Source: an uncultured Aquimarina sp.
Lineage (GTDB): Bacteria > Bacteroidota > Bacteroidia > Flavobacteriales > Flavobacteriaceae
Assembly: GCA_947498775.1 (NCBI GenBank)
Contig: CANMLL010000009.1
Span: forward strand, 1-64,000
Direction of reading: 5' to 3'
Length of the DNA stretch: 64,000 nucleotides
Part shown: one piece after another, positions 26,038 through 35,797 of the stretch
Position numbering within the stretch: position 1 is the first letter of the stretch
How the letters are laid out: the number at the start of each line of letters is the position of its first letter
The notes under the pieces: model-generated
Database searches by the model: none
The model's input: only the letters and a program-made list of their open reading frames with translations
What the model was told of the DNA's origin: nothing
Translations under genes and position numbers: made by a program

Positions 26038-27142
26038 TACAAAAGAAACGGTATTAGAAATTAATCTGGCTCATCTTACTCATAATTTCAACTATCTCAA
26101 AAGTAAGGTTGCTATTGATGTAAAGATGCTAGCCGTAGTAAAAGCTTCTGGCTATGGCAGCGATGCCTCGGTAATAGCAAAACACCTTGAAAATATTGGT
26201 GTCGATTATTTTGCAGTTGCTTATGTTTCTGAGGGTATTGTACTTCGTGAGGCCGGAATTAAAACTCCTATTTTAGTTCTACATCCTCAACCCTTAAATT
26301 TTCCGAAGTTAATAGAATATCAATTAGAACCTAGTTTGTATAGTTCAAGAACACTTAAGGAATTTATTAAGACCGCCTCTTTACTTGATAAGAAAGACTA
26401 CCCTGTTCATATTAAATTTAATACCGGGTTAAATCGCATTGGTTTCTGGGAAAATGATGTTGATCACATTATGGATCAACTTAAAGTAACAAATACAGTA
26501 AAAGTGGTTTCTTTACTTTCTCACCTTGCTGCCAGCGAAGACCACAATGAAAGAGAATTTACACTGGACCAAATCAATTCTTTCAAAAATATAAGCAAAG
26601 ATGTTTCAGAAAAATTAGGATATACACCCATCCTGCATCAATCAAATACTTCAGGAATTCTTAATTACCCCGAAGCACATTTTGATATGGTTAGAACGGG
26701 GATTGGCTTGTATGGTTATGGCAACGATGCAAAATATGATGCCGAATTGAAGCCTGTGGCTTCTTTAAAATCTGTGATTTCGCAGATTCATATGTTGGAA
26801 CCAGGAGAGTCACTGGGATATAACAGAGCATTTATCACATCTGACTTTACTAAAACTGCTACTATTCCTATTGGCCATGCAGATGGTATTGGACGACAAT
26901 ATGGTAATAAAAAAGGATTTGTTACCATTAATAATAAACGAGCTTATATTTTGGGTAATGTATGTATGGATATGATCATGGTAGACGTTACAGAAATTGA
27001 CTGCAAAGAAGGTGATGAGGTTATTATTTTTGATGCAAATTTAAACGCCGCCCAAATAGCAGAATACTCAGGAACCATTTCGTATGAACTACTTACCGCC
27101 ATATCACCAAGGGTAAAACGTATTATTATCGATAATAATTGA
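26030..27142 (+). CDS. alr: Alanine racemase
   Basis: 370 residues. PLP enzyme that interconverts L- and D-alanine for peptidoglycan. The PLP Lys lies in [16 protein letters not shown] (about residue 39), the usual AxAYGHG being SGYGSDA. The catalytic Tyr is in [11 protein letters not shown] (about 267); [12 protein letters not shown] and [12 protein letters not shown] are further hallmarks. Begins inside the tdk stop, so translation is coupled. Confidence 0.95.
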   Translation: MSNTKETVLEINLAHLTHNFNYLKSKVAIDVKMLAVVKASGYGSDASVIAKHLENIGVDYFAVAYVSEGIVLREAGIKTPILVLHPQPLNFPKLIEYQLEPSLYSSRTLKEFIKTASLLDKKDYPVHIKFNTGLNRIGFWENDVDHIMDQLKVTNTVKVVSLLSHLAASEDHNEREFTLDQINSFKNISKDVSEKLGYTPILHQSNTSGILNYPEAHFDMVRTGIGLYGYGNDAKYDAELKPVASLKSVISQIHMLEPGESLGYNRAFITSDFTKTATIPIGHADGIGRQYGNKKGFVTINNKRAYILGNVCMDMIMVDVTEIDCKEGDEVIIFDANLNAAQIAEYSGTISYELLTAISPRVKRIIIDNN

Positions 27143-27244
27143 TTTTTATCGAAAAAAGTATAAGATCAACACCCCTGATTTGTGCCAAAATATTTAATTT
27201 TTTGTTAAATTAGTGCTATACTAATCATCAAAATTAAAAATAGT

Positions 27245-27655
27245 ATGGGATTTCTTAAAGATTTTAAGTCCTTCTTGTTGAAGGGAGATATTATAAACCT
27301 TGCTACTGCGGTTATCGTAGGTGGCGCATTTGGTAAGATTGTAACATCATTTACCAATGATGTGTTAATGCCCCCTATCGGGTTATTGTTAGGTAAAGTT
27401 AACTTTACCGATCTTAAATTTCAGCTTACAGAAGCATCAGTTAATGAAGCTGGAGAAGCCATTGCACCGGTAACTATAAATTACGGATCTTTTGTTCAAA
27501 CAGTAATTGATTTTATAATCATCGGATTCTGTATTTTTATGGTGCTAAAGGCCTACGAAAGATCACAGAAAAAAGAAGAAGCGGCTCCTGCGCCACCAGC
27601 TGGTCCAACTCAAGAAGAGTTATTGGCAGAAATAAGAGATTTACTTAAAAAGTAA
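27245..27655 (+). CDS. mscL: Large-conductance mechanosensitive channel
   Basis: 136 residues. N-terminal MGFLKDFKSFLLKGDIINLA and TM1 AVIVGGAFGKIVTSFTNDVL are the classical MscL start and pore helix. A periplasmic loop follows, then TM2 (about 79-98) and a C-terminal helix bundle segment TQEELLAEIRDLLKK. It opens under membrane tension to release solutes. Own transcript: gap of 100 bases upstream and a terminator after it. Confidence 0.95.
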   Translation: MGFLKDFKSFLLKGDIINLATAVIVGGAFGKIVTSFTNDVLMPPIGLLLGKVNFTDLKFQLTEASVNEAGEAIAPVTINYGSFVQTVIDFIIIGFCIFMVLKAYERSQKKEEAAPAPPAGPTQEELLAEIRDLLKK

Positions 27656-27711
27656 TTATCTCAACTTAGAATGATTTATCTATAACTACCGCTATACTCA
27701 TATTCTAACTA

Positions 27712-27737
27712 AACCGTCCTTAGCAGGGCGGTTCTTT
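27712..27737 (+). terminator. Terminator after mscL
   Basis: AACCGTCCT, loop TAG, then C-AGGGCGGTT (one G:U pair) and a T-rich tail CTTTTTA. Confidence 0.7.
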
Positions 27738-27933
27738 TTATACAATAAGTTAAATATTTAACAAAATATACTAATTTCTATATTTTTTGTGTAAACACTT
27801 GTCATATTCGAAATATTCCTCACTTTTGCTGAAATTTAAAAGAGTTTATACGATTTTTGCATAAAACAAAGAGAATTGAACTATAAAAAATAAGATTTCC
27901 GCCTTCGCGGAAATGAAAACAATTAAATTTTTT

Positions 27934-28926
27934 ATGAAAGTAGCTGTTGTAGGTGCTACCGGGTTGGTAGGAACCGTAATATTAAAAGTATTAGAAGAAA
28001 GAAATTTTCCGGTAACAGAGTTAATTCCTGTAGCCTCTGAAAGATCTGTTGGAAAAAAAATCTCATATAAAGGAATTGAGTACGCTGTAGTAGGGCTTGC
28101 CACTGCTATAACAATGAAGCCTGATGTGGCGTTATTTTCTGCAGGAGGAGACACCTCACTAGAATGGGCACCAAAATTTGCTGAGGCTGGTATAACGGTT
28201 ATCGATAATTCTTCTACATGGAGAATGGACCCTACAAAAAAGCTAGTGGTTCCAGAAATTAATGCAACGTCTTTAACCAAAGAAGACAAAATTATCGCAA
28301 ACCCTAATTGTTCTACCATACAATTGGTTATGGCCTTAGGACCATTACACAATACCTACAAAATAAAACGTACAGTAATCTCGACCTACCAATCTATTAC
28401 AGGTACTGGGGTAAAGGCTGTACAGCAGCTAGAAAATGAATATGCTGGCGAGAAAGGTGAGATGGCGTATCCCTATCCAATCCATCGAAATGCTATCCCA
28501 CATTGTGATGTTTTCCAGGAAAATGGATACACCAAAGAAGAAATGAAATTGGTAAACGAAACTCAAAAGATTTTGGATGATCGCACCATTGCAGTAACAG
28601 CTACAGCCATAAGAATTCCTGTTGTTGGCGGACATAGTGAAAGTGTAAATCTTGAGTTTGCCAACGAGTTTGAAGAAAACGATATAAGAACACTTCTCAA
28701 TCAAACGCCTGGTGTAACTGTGCAGGACAATCCAGATACCAACACATACCCAATGCCTATCTATGCCGAAGGGAAAAATGATGTCTTTGTAGGTAGAATA
28801 CGTAGAGATCACTCTAGAGAGAATGCATTGAATATGTGGATTGTTTCGGATAACCTTCGTAAAGGAGCTGCAACTAATGCTGTACAGATCGGCGAATATC
28901 TTGTTGAAAATAAGTTAATAGGCTAA
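27934..28926 (+). CDS. asd: Aspartate-semialdehyde dehydrogenase
   Basis: 330 residues from the ATG at 27934 (MKVAVVGATGLVGTVILKVL); an in-frame ATG at 27913 would add seven non-conserved residues. It reduces beta-aspartyl phosphate to the semialdehyde, the branch point to Lys/DAP, Met and Thr. Rossmann GATGLVG; catalytic Cys in IIANPNCSTIQLVMALG; acid/base His in VVGGHSESVNLEF; C-terminal MWIVSDNLRKGAATNAVQIG. Single gene with a strong terminator. Confidence 0.96.
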   Translation: MKVAVVGATGLVGTVILKVLEERNFPVTELIPVASERSVGKKISYKGIEYAVVGLATAITMKPDVALFSAGGDTSLEWAPKFAEAGITVIDNSSTWRMDPTKKLVVPEINATSLTKEDKIIANPNCSTIQLVMALGPLHNTYKIKRTVISTYQSITGTGVKAVQQLENEYAGEKGEMAYPYPIHRNAIPHCDVFQENGYTKEEMKLVNETQKILDDRTIAVTATAIRIPVVGGHSESVNLEFANEFEENDIRTLLNQTPGVTVQDNPDTNTYPMPIYAEGKNDVFVGRIRRDHSRENALNMWIVSDNLRKGAATNAVQIGEYLVENKLIG

Positions 28927-28949
28927 TAACTATAAACTAAATAACCAAA

Positions 28950-28986
28950 AACCCTTGTTTTCTTAGTGATTACAAGGGTTTTTTTG
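28950..28986 (+). terminator. Terminator after asd
   Basis: AACCCTTGT, 13-base loop, ACAAGGGTT followed by a run of T. Perfect 9-bp stem. Confidence 0.85.
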
Positions 28987-29053
28987 TTCATATAAGGTTC
29001 TTACTAAACCTAACTATGTAAGGTTTTTAACACTTTCCCTTCTAACCTAACAA
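28987..29053. other. Short AT-rich spacer
   Basis: From the asd terminator to the left TTTAA of the family B element nothing else is seen. With the element (29059-29391) this makes up the 490-base gap between asd and the DoxX-type gene. Confidence 0.5.
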
Positions 29054-29058
29054 TTTAA

Positions 29059-29391
29059 CCCGTTTTATACATCAGAAAATCTATTTCATTTTGAAACTAC
29101 TTCAAATACAGTTACTTTACTTAGTTTTTGACTATAGTTTAAAATAGCGTTGTTAATGTATTGGGGGTGTCCCATCCCCAGTTCTTCCCAAAGGGAAGGG
29201 AGCCCGAAGTCCTTCCTTTCGGGAAGGATTTAGAGCCTGTCCTGAACTTGATTCAGGAATGGGATTAGGCGCTGTAAATCAGTAATATATGTTGTTTAAA
29301 TAGCATGGTAATGCTATGTCAAAATCAAGAAAACTACGGTATGTATTGTATTTCCAATCTTCATAATGAAGTTCTAATACATAAAAACGGG
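29059..29391 (+). mobile_element. MITE-like family B, copy 1 (with nested REP block)
   Basis: Starts CCCGTTTTATACATCAGAA and ends with the inverted TTCTAATACATAAAAACGGG; TTTAA lies on both sides (29054-29058 and 29392-29396). About 75 bases from the left end and 85 from the right end align, in inverse orientation, with the element at 42393-42560. An extra internal block of about 160-175 bases (roughly 29136-29310) holds three hairpins: CTTCCCAAAGGGAAG, TCCTTCC...GGGAAGGA and TCCTGAACTTGATTCAGGA, the last shared with the REP-like pairs. It encodes no protein. Confidence 0.7.
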
Positions 29392-29416
29392 TTTAACAAC
29401 TAAAAAAACAGAAATA

Positions 29417-29785
29417 ATGAACAAGTTAATTTTACTTTTAAGAATAATGCTGGGAGTGCTTCTTATTGTATTTGGAATCAACAAATTTATCGGGTTTCTA
29501 CCTCCAATCGAATTTGCCAACCCAGATGCAGGAACACTATTTGGGGCATTGGCCAGAAGTTACATTATGAAAACCGTAGGACTAGTCGAAGTAGTTGCAG
29601 GACTTTTATTGGTTATTAATAAAGCCGTACCATTTGCTTTGGTGTTATTAGCTCCAATATCAATAAACATCGTTTTATTTCATGCTACTTTGGACTTGGC
29701 CGGAATAGGGCCTGCAGCTTTTGTCTTCCTTTTAAACACTTTCTTGATATTTAAATATTGGGATACGTACAAAACACTTTTTTAG
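29417..29785 (+). CDS. DoxX-family membrane protein
   Basis: 122 residues, four membrane helices. LLLRIMLGVLLIVFGINKFI at the start and ALARSYIMKTVGLVEVVAGL after it are typical DoxX patterns, ending LIFKYWDTYKTLF. The role is uncertain, as for most of the family. Its start is 21 bases after the TTTAA boundary of the family B element, so any promoter may lie inside that element. Confidence 0.75.
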   Translation: MNKLILLLRIMLGVLLIVFGINKFIGFLPPIEFANPDAGTLFGALARSYIMKTVGLVEVVAGLLLVINKAVPFALVLLAPISINIVLFHATLDLAGIGPAAFVFLLNTFLIFKYWDTYKTLF

Positions 29786-29993
29786 AAGCAAAAAATTTCG
29801 TTTCTTACAGAAAATTCTGACTGCCCTTTGGTAATTATCCTACAAATGCATTGCTAAACCCCAAAGCAATACTGAAGAAAATCCCATTTTTTCTTCGCTG
29901 GATAAGGCTTAGGGCAGTCTTTTTTATACTTTCTTTAGCTATATAGAGCAACATCTTTTAATAGATTTGTGCAATACTCTAACAAATAACACT

Positions 29994-32162
29994 ATGAAAA
30001 CTGCACTCTTTTTATTATCCATTACTTTAATAATGGTAGCTTGCAAAAACGAAACCAAAGAACAAATTAATAAAACAAGTATTGCATTGAACTATCCAGA
30101 AACCAAAAAAGTTGACACCGTTGATACTTACTTTGGTACTCAAGTCAAAGACCCTTATCGTTGGTTAGAAGATGATCGAAGTGAAGAAACTGAAAAATGG
30201 GTTGCTACTCAAAACGAAACTACCTTTGGATACTTAGAAAATATTCCTTTTAGAAAAGACCTGAAAAAACGTTTGACTGATCTATGGAATTATGAAAAAA
30301 TTGGAGCTCCATTTAAAGAAGGAGACTATACCTATTTCTATAAAAATGATGGGCTACAAAATCAATATGTAATCTATCGATTTAAAAATGAAGGAGATGA
30401 GCCAGAAATTTTTCTGGATCCTAATACCTTTAGTAAAGATGGTACAACTTCTTTAGGTGGTATTAATTTTTCTAAAAACGGTAAATTAGCAGCATACTCT
30501 ATTTCAGAAGGGGGTAGCGACTGGCGCAAAATCATTGTCAAAAATGCCGAAACAAAAGAGATTATAGAAGACACCTTGGTAGATATTAAGTTCTCTGGAA
30601 TGTCCTGGAAGGGAAATGAAGGCTTTTATTATTCAAGTTATGATAAACCAAAAGGAAGTGAACTATCAGCCAAAACTGATCAGCATAAAGTATACTATCA
30701 CAAACTTGGAACAACACAAAAAGAAGATCAATTAATATTTGGTGGTACGCCACAAGAAAAACATAGATATATTGGTGGAAATGTCACCGAAGATAATCGG
30801 TACTTAGTTATCTCTGCAAGTACTTCGACATCAGGAAATAAACTATTCATAAAAGACCTAAACGAGCCCAATAGTAAACTAATTACTATTTTGGATCATA
30901 CAGATAGTGACACTTATGTTATAGACAATGTTGGTTCTAAACTCTATTTGGTTACAAATCTGGATGCACCAAACCAGAAAATTGTCACAGTAGATGCATC
31001 AAATCCAACTCCCAAAAACTGGAAAGATTTTATTCCTGAAACAGAGCATGTATTAAGCCCAGGAACAGGTGGAGGATATTTCTTTACAGAATATATGGTC
31101 GATGCAGTATCCAAAGTTTTGCAATATGACTACGATGGGAAATTAATTCGTGAAATCAAATTGCCCGGTGTAGGGAATGTAAAAGAATTTAATGCCAAAA
31201 AAGAAGAAAAAGTACTGTACTATTCTTTTGAAAATTACAAAACACCTGCAACTATATATAAACTAAATATTGCTAATGGAACTTCTGAAATTTATCGTAA
31301 AACAACAATAGATTTTAACCCCGATAATTACGAAAGCAAGCAAGTCTTTTATACATCAAAAGATGGCGCCAAAGTACCTATGATCATTACTTACAAAAAA
31401 GGAATAGAACTCAATGGTAAAAACCCAACGATACTATATGGTTATGGTGGTTTTAATATTAGCCTAACTCCATCTTTTAAAATAGAAAACGTAGTATGGC
31501 TAGAGCAAGGAGGGATTTATGCGGTACCTAATTTAAGAGGTGGGGGTGAATATGGTAAAAAATGGCATGTTGCGGGTACACAAATGCAAAAACAAAATGT
31601 ATTTGATGATTTTATCGCAGCTGCAGAATACCTAATAGAAAACAAATATACTTCTAGTGATTATCTGGGCATTAGTGGTCGTTCTAACGGAGGTTTACTT
31701 GTAGGTGCAACCATGACGCAACGCCCGGATTTAATGAAAGTAGCTTTACCCGGTGTCGGTGTTTTAGACATGCTTCGTTATCATACCTTTACTGCCGGTG
31801 CTGGTTGGGCGTATGATTATGGTACAGCCGAGCAAAACAAAGAAATGTTTGAATATCTAAAAGAATATTCTCCTGTACATAATGTAAAAGAAGAAACTCA
31901 ATATCCTGCCACCTTGGTAACCACTGGTGATCATGATGACCGCGTAGTCCCTGCTCATTCGTTTAAATTTGCTGCCGAATTACAAGCCAAACAATCAGGA
32001 GACAATCCAACTTTGATTAGAATAGAAACCAATGCCGGTCACGGTGCTGGGACTCCAGTAAGCAAAACTATCGAACAATGGGCCGATATCTTTGGCTTCA
32101 CCCTATTTAATATGGGTTACGAAGTCTTACCTCAAAAAGTTACTGATGAAGTAAAGGGATAA
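29994..32162 (+). CDS. Prolyl oligopeptidase family serine peptidase (S9A)
   Basis: 722 residues from the ATG at 29994, which gives a lipoprotein signal [17 protein letters not shown]. An N-terminal segment [27 protein letters not shown] type ([11 protein letters not shown] is the S9A entry signature) leads to a seven-bladed propeller (about 90-430), then the alpha/beta-hydrolase domain. Catalytic Ser in [15 protein letters not shown], Asp in [15 protein letters not shown], His in [11 protein letters not shown]. It cleaves short peptides after proline, here probably in the periplasm. Alone in its transcript, with hairpins after it. Confidence 0.93.
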   Translation: MKTALFLLSITLIMVACKNETKEQINKTSIALNYPETKKVDTVDTYFGTQVKDPYRWLEDDRSEETEKWVATQNETTFGYLENIPFRKDLKKRLTDLWNYEKIGAPFKEGDYTYFYKNDGLQNQYVIYRFKNEGDEPEIFLDPNTFSKDGTTSLGGINFSKNGKLAAYSISEGGSDWRKIIVKNAETKEIIEDTLVDIKFSGMSWKGNEGFYYSSYDKPKGSELSAKTDQHKVYYHKLGTTQKEDQLIFGGTPQEKHRYIGGNVTEDNRYLVISASTSTSGNKLFIKDLNEPNSKLITILDHTDSDTYVIDNVGSKLYLVTNLDAPNQKIVTVDASNPTPKNWKDFIPETEHVLSPGTGGGYFFTEYMVDAVSKVLQYDYDGKLIREIKLPGVGNVKEFNAKKEEKVLYYSFENYKTPATIYKLNIANGTSEIYRKTTIDFNPDNYESKQVFYTSKDGAKVPMIITYKKGIELNGKNPTILYGYGGFNISLTPSFKIENVVWLEQGGIYAVPNLRGGGEYGKKWHVAGTQMQKQNVFDDFIAAAEYLIENKYTSSDYLGISGRSNGGLLVGATMTQRPDLMKVALPGVGVLDMLRYHTFTAGAGWAYDYGTAEQNKEMFEYLKEYSPVHNVKEETQYPATLVTTGDHDDRVVPAHSFKFAAELQAKQSGDNPTLIRIETNAGHGAGTPVSKTIEQWADIFGFTLFNMGYEVLPQKVTDEVKG

Positions 32163-32190
32163 ATCTTTTTCGAAAAATTAATCTCTAATA

Positions 32191-32221
32191 CAATACCCTT
32201 ATCGAAATACAAAGGGTATTG
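32191..32221 (+). terminator. Hairpin after the S9A peptidase
   Basis: CAATACCCTT and AAGGGTATTG flank an 11-base loop. No T run follows, but a second hairpin lies 25 bases on. Confidence 0.45.
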
Positions 32222-32245
32222 CAAACTCTTTAAAAAATTCTAATT

Positions 32246-32280
32246 GAAATCGATCAATAATCTTGATCGATTTCTTTGCT
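32246..32280 (+). terminator. Terminator before the DUF6515 gene
   Basis: GAAATCGATCA / TGATCGATTTC, perfect 11-bp stem with a six-base loop and then TTTGCTTTTT. Confidence 0.65.
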
Positions 32281-32350
32281 TTTTCACACATTACTTTAAA
32301 CCAAATGACAAAAGTAAGGTCTAATTACTAAATAATTTAAAAATACACTC

Positions 32351-32905
32351 ATGAAAAACATTAACTATGTGATAGGAATCTTTTTAATCATGTTCATGTT
32401 CACAGGGTATCAAGCCGAAGCCCAAGTTAGAAGACCCGTTACAAAAAAAGTTCATCTCAGAAATAAAACGAAGCGAAAGATTCGCAGAAAACATAGAAGG
32501 GTAAGAAGAAGAACTCTAACTCGTTTGCCAGCTGGTACCCGAGCTATTGTCTACAGAAAAGTTTCCTATTATCCTGTTGGCGGTATGTTCTACATAGCCA
32601 CAAAGGGATACTATATGAGGGCTTTCCCACCAAGAGGTTTTAGGATACGTTTGCTTCCAGCTACCGCAGTAAGGATAGTAGTACATGGTGCAGCTTACAG
32701 TTATGCCAAAGGACTATTTTACCAACAAGTAGAAGACGAATACCAGGTAGTATCACCACCCGTCGGAGCTGTCGTTCCAGAGCTTCCGGAAGATGCAATA
32801 GAAATTTATTTAGATGGATTAACTACTTATGAACTAAATGATGTAGTATATAAAGCAATAGAAGATGGTAGTTTTGAAGTAATTGATATTTACGAAGAGG
32901 AATAG
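32351..32905 (+). CDS. DUF6515-like exported basic protein
   Basis: 184 residues. Signal peptide MKNINYVIGIFLIMFMFTGY with cleavage near QAEA-Q (residue 24). Next comes a strongly basic Arg/Lys run (about 28-58, e.g. KRKIRRKHRRVRRRTLTRLP), then a repeated beta unit: GTRAIVYRKVSYYPVGGMFY and TAVRIVVHGAAYSYAKGLFY each contain an aromatic YY/AYxY-x-GxFY ending, seen again weakly at the C-terminus (TYELNDVVYKAIEDGSFEVI). This pattern fits the DUF6515 family of Bacteroidetes. Function unknown. Confidence 0.65.
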   Translation: MKNINYVIGIFLIMFMFTGYQAEAQVRRPVTKKVHLRNKTKRKIRRKHRRVRRRTLTRLPAGTRAIVYRKVSYYPVGGMFYIATKGYYMRAFPPRGFRIRLLPATAVRIVVHGAAYSYAKGLFYQQVEDEYQVVSPPVGAVVPELPEDAIEIYLDGLTTYELNDVVYKAIEDGSFEVIDIYEEE

Positions 32906-32927
32906 TTATTTAACACTGTTATTAAAG

Positions 32928-32960
32928 AAATCCGTTTTCTGAAAAGAGACGGATTTTTTT
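32928..32960 (+). terminator. Terminator after the DUF6515 gene
   Basis: AAATCCGT / ACGGATTT with a 13-base loop and T run. It ends right at the ATT target repeat of family A copy 1. Confidence 0.75.
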
Positions 32961-32963
32961 ATT

Positions 32964-33154
32964 GAAGTCATCTTCACTTTTTGTTTTTGACCAGGATCGA
33001 CTGACAGGGAGAGGCCAGACGTAGCGATGGTAGTGAAATTTGACCAGATAAGGTACTTTTTGAAAGCTATAGCAGCGCTACAGATAAGAAAAGTAACGAA
33101 ATATGGGTGAATTTCAGTCATTTTTTAGGAAATAGAAAAAGTCAAGATGAGTTC
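32964..33154 (+). mobile_element. MITE-like family A, copy 1 (191 bp)
   Basis: Left end GAAGTCATCTTCACTTTTT, right end AAAAAGTCAAGATGAGTTC: imperfect 19-bp terminal inverted repeats (two mismatches on the left). ATT directly precedes (32961-32963) and follows (33155-33157). This is the longest copy and contains both a GAGGCCAGACGTAGCG block and the TATAGCAGCGCTAC block. No intact gene inside. It lies between the DUF6515 terminator and the ABC ATPase start. Confidence 0.85.
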
Positions 33155-33191
33155 ATTCAAAAACCTCATCAAAGTTCAATATATTTGGGTA

Positions 33192-34160
33192 ATGCTTACA
33201 GTAGACAATATATCCTTCGCTTACGACATACAACTCGTTTTAAAAAACGTGAGTTTTACTATAGAAAAAGGACAACATATCGCTTTAATAGGGGCCAGTG
33301 GCTGTGGAAAAAGCACCTTACTTAAAATCATCTACGGATTATTGGATGTTGAAGAAGGAAAACTATTCTGGAACAACAAAAGAGTGCTTGGCCCTAGTTA
33401 CAATTTAGTTCCGGGAGAAGAAAATATGAAATATCTATCCCAGGGTTTTGAGCTACAATCCTATCGTACTGTTGCCGAAAATATAGGTCAATATCTTTCT
33501 AATTTTGAACCTAAATTAAAACAAGATCGGGTACAAGAATTGCTCGAAATTGTAGAAATGCTGGATTTTGCAGATACCAAGGTTGAAAACCTGAGTGGTG
33601 GGCAAAAACAGCGAGTGGCTTTGGCCAAAGCACTTGCCAAAAAACCAGAATTATTGCTTCTAGACGAACCGTTTCATAATATTGATAACTTCAGAAGGAG
33701 TTCTTTGCGACGAAATCTTTTTAGGTACCTGAAACGAAACAAAATCACAAGCATTACTGCAACCCATGATAAAACAGATATTCTTTCATTTGCAGATGAA
33801 ACCATTGTAATTAAACAAGGGGAAATTGTTACCAAACAGAATACCGAAGATCTTTACCAAAATGCGCCAGATTATTATGTTGCTTCACTTTTTGGCGAAG
33901 TCAATACCATGAGACCCTCTGTATTAGGTTATGATATCGATACCGAAATTCTTATCTATCCCCATGAAATAAAAGTTGAACCTACCTCTTCAATAAAAGC
34001 GAGAGTTAAAAACTCATATTTTAATGGGAGTCATTATTTGATTGAAGCAGTATTCGATAATTCGATCATCTTTTTTGATCATTATCACCCACTTAATGCA
34101 CCGCAGATGGTGGGGATTTCAATTTCAGAAGAAATCATTCAACAAAGAATAAAAAATTAA
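33192..34160 (+). CDS. ABC transporter ATP-binding protein
   Basis: 322 residues from the ATG at 33192 (MLTVDNISFAYDIQLVL). A longer frame opens at 33147, but those codons are inside the family A repeat. Walker A GASGCGKSTLLKI (about 37-49), signature LSGGQKQRVALAKALA, Walker B LLLLDEPFHNIDN, switch His in ITATHDKTD. A C-terminal domain of about 100 residues (YDIDTEILIYPHEIKVEP then RVKNSYFNGSHYLIEAVFDN) resembles the TOBE regulatory domain of importer ATPases such as those for ferric iron, thiamine or spermidine. No permease or binding protein adjoins, so the substrate is unknown. Confidence 0.85.
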   Translation: MLTVDNISFAYDIQLVLKNVSFTIEKGQHIALIGASGCGKSTLLKIIYGLLDVEEGKLFWNNKRVLGPSYNLVPGEENMKYLSQGFELQSYRTVAENIGQYLSNFEPKLKQDRVQELLEIVEMLDFADTKVENLSGGQKQRVALAKALAKKPELLLLDEPFHNIDNFRRSSLRRNLFRYLKRNKITSITATHDKTDILSFADETIVIKQGEIVTKQNTEDLYQNAPDYYVASLFGEVNTMRPSVLGYDIDTEILIYPHEIKVEPTSSIKARVKNSYFNGSHYLIEAVFDNSIIFFDHYHPLNAPQMVGISISEEIIQQRIKN

Positions 34161-34191
34161 CTGAATGTCCTTATGTGTCATAATTCATTTG

Positions 34192-34273
34192 TCATCCTGA
34201 ACTTGATTCAGGATCTCATTAACAACAAGTAGGTTAATATAAGATGGGATACTGAAATAAATTCAGCATGACG
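34192..34273. repeat. REP/BIME-like inverted pair
   Basis: Two 29-bp arms, 34192-34220 (GTCATCCTGAACTTGATTC...) and 34245-34273, are inverted copies of each other and of the arms at 24033-24111. No outer 12-bp repeat is seen in this copy. Located between the convergent ABC ATPase and lpxH genes. Confidence 0.65.
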
Positions 34274-34312
34274 CAGTAAATTTTTATGATATAAAACGGA
34301 TAATCAATGAAA

Positions 34313-35071
34313 TTAATCTTTGTATTTTTCAAGGCTCATTTTTTTTCCATCAAATACACCATAGGTATAATGGGTAATCCAATCCCCCAGGTTGGTGTAA
34401 CGAGATGTATCTTTTAATTCAATTTCCATGGGTAAATGTCTATGACCAAACACAAAGTGATCTCTATGTTTATCTTCGAGTTTTCTTTTGCAATATTGTA
34501 CCAACCACTCATTTTCCTCGCCCAAAAAAGTAACATCTTCGTCTCCCGAAATAAGTTTATTTTTAACAGAAAGGTATTGTGCTAATTTAACACCAAGATC
34601 CGGATGTAACCAACGATAAAACCATTTTGCAAGTGGATTGGTAAATACTTTTTTCATTCGTTTATAGCCTTTATCTCCAGGGCCCAGACCATCCCCATGA
34701 CCTATGAAAAAAGTAGTTTTGTTAAATGTAAATTCTTGAGGTTTATGATATACCGGAATATTGAGTTCTTCTTCAAAATAACCATTCATCCAAAGATCAT
34801 GATTACCCACAAAATAGTACACTGGAATCCCAGAATCAGTAATTTCGGCTAGTTTACCTAGTGTTCTTGTAAATCCTTTGGGCACCACCGTTTTATACTC
34901 GAACCAAAAATCAAAAAGATCGCCAAGCAAAAAGATCGCTGCTGCATCCTTTTTAACCTCATCGAGCCATCTTACAAATTTTTGCTCTCTTGGAAAACTC
35001 TTTTCGGCAGTTGGAGCCCCCAGGTGATTGTCGCTGGCAAAATATATTTTTTTCCCTACAGGAAGGTTCAT
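34313..35071 (-). CDS. lpxH: UDP-2,3-diacylglucosamine diphosphatase
   Basis: 252 residues. Hydrolyses UDP-2,3-diacylglucosamine to lipid X in lipid A synthesis. Metallophosphatase motifs: FASDNHLGAPT (with Asp, His), LLGDLFDFWFEY, FVGNHDLWM, FIGHGDGLGPGDKGYKR and VFGHRHLP. Peripheral membrane protein by family knowledge. The DNH form of the first motif is common in Bacteroidetes LpxH. queD ends 48 bases upstream on the same strand, so they may be co-transcribed. Confidence 0.92.
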   Translation of the reverse strand: MNLPVGKKIYFASDNHLGAPTAEKSFPREQKFVRWLDEVKKDAAAIFLLGDLFDFWFEYKTVVPKGFTRTLGKLAEITDSGIPVYYFVGNHDLWMNGYFEEELNIPVYHKPQEFTFNKTTFFIGHGDGLGPGDKGYKRMKKVFTNPLAKWFYRWLHPDLGVKLAQYLSVKNKLISGDEDVTFLGEENEWLVQYCKRKLEDKHRDHFVFGHRHLPMEIELKDTSRYTNLGDWITHYTYGVFDGKKMSLEKYKD

Positions 35072-35118
35072 ATCCTTAATTTGAAATGTAAATATAAGAA
35101 AAGCTCATCAAGACTATA

Positions 35119-35568
35119 TTAATTGTCACTTGCATACCATTCTGCATAGGACGTTTCGGTTTCCTGAAGTTTTAACGAGTGAAGCTTAATATTTTCTGGT
35201 AACCTTGCTTTGATCTTTTTTGCAAAATCGATCACCATATTCTCGCTGGTAGGTTGATAATCTACCAAGATTACATTGTGCCCTCTTTCTTCTAATTCTC
35301 TGGCCAGTTCTATATGTGGGGTATTTTGATTGAATACGGTTGCGTGATCAAAAACATCTTCGATATCTTCTTTTACAATCCTTTTAAGATCCCCAAAATC
35401 GATCACCATTCCTAATTTTACATGTGAAGTATCTGTTATCGGGGTTCCTATAACTGTGACACTTAATTTATAACTATGCCCATGTACATTGCGACATTTG
35501 CCATCATAACCATATAATGCATGACCGGTTTCAAAAGAAAACTGTTTGGTGATACGAATCCTACTCAT
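35119..35568 (-). CDS. queD: 6-carboxytetrahydropterin synthase
   Basis: 149 residues. Converts 7,8-dihydroneopterin triphosphate to 6-carboxytetrahydropterin on the way to queuosine. The zinc and active-site residues are visible: FETGHALYGYDGKCRNVHGH (His, Cys, HxH), a LGMVIDFGDLKRIV block, FDHATVF, and a C-terminal LQETETSYAEWY with the catalytic Glu. 6-pyruvoyl-tetrahydropterin synthase of other pathways is the alternative, but CxxxHGH with this length favours QueD. Neighbouring genes are unrelated. Confidence 0.9.
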   Translation of the reverse strand: MSRIRITKQFSFETGHALYGYDGKCRNVHGHSYKLSVTVIGTPITDTSHVKLGMVIDFGDLKRIVKEDIEDVFDHATVFNQNTPHIELARELEERGHNVILVDYQPTSENMVIDFAKKIKARLPENIKLHSLKLQETETSYAEWYASDN

Positions 35569-35639
35569 TCTTTACTGTGTAATTTTTTGTAAAGTTACGG
35601 AAGATTACTTTCTCTTTCTCTTATTTATGAAGTAAAGAA

Positions 35640-35660
35640 CCTCGGGACAAGCCCACGAGG
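35640..35660. repeat. Weak REP-like hairpin
   Basis: CCTCGGG-ACAA-GCCCACGAGG is a hairpin with one unpaired A in the right arm. A similar degenerate block (TTTCGAGGCAAGCCTTAGAG) follows at 35685. Position only, between queD and the crotonase gene. Confidence 0.3.
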
Positions 35661-35797
35661 CATTTGTAAGAAATTGATTTTTTGATTTCGAGGCAAGCCT
35701 TAGAGCATTTAAATCTCGATTATCGCGTAAACCGCTGCCAGGATAATTCTGAGAATTAAAAATAATCATTCCCTCCTAAAAAGTTCTATATATCCAT

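Noticed and set aside
32906..33121. 71-codon minus-strand frame near the DUF6515 gene
   Set aside because: It lies inside family A copy 1 and its terminator; the other copies disrupt the frame by deletions, so it is not a conserved element protein.
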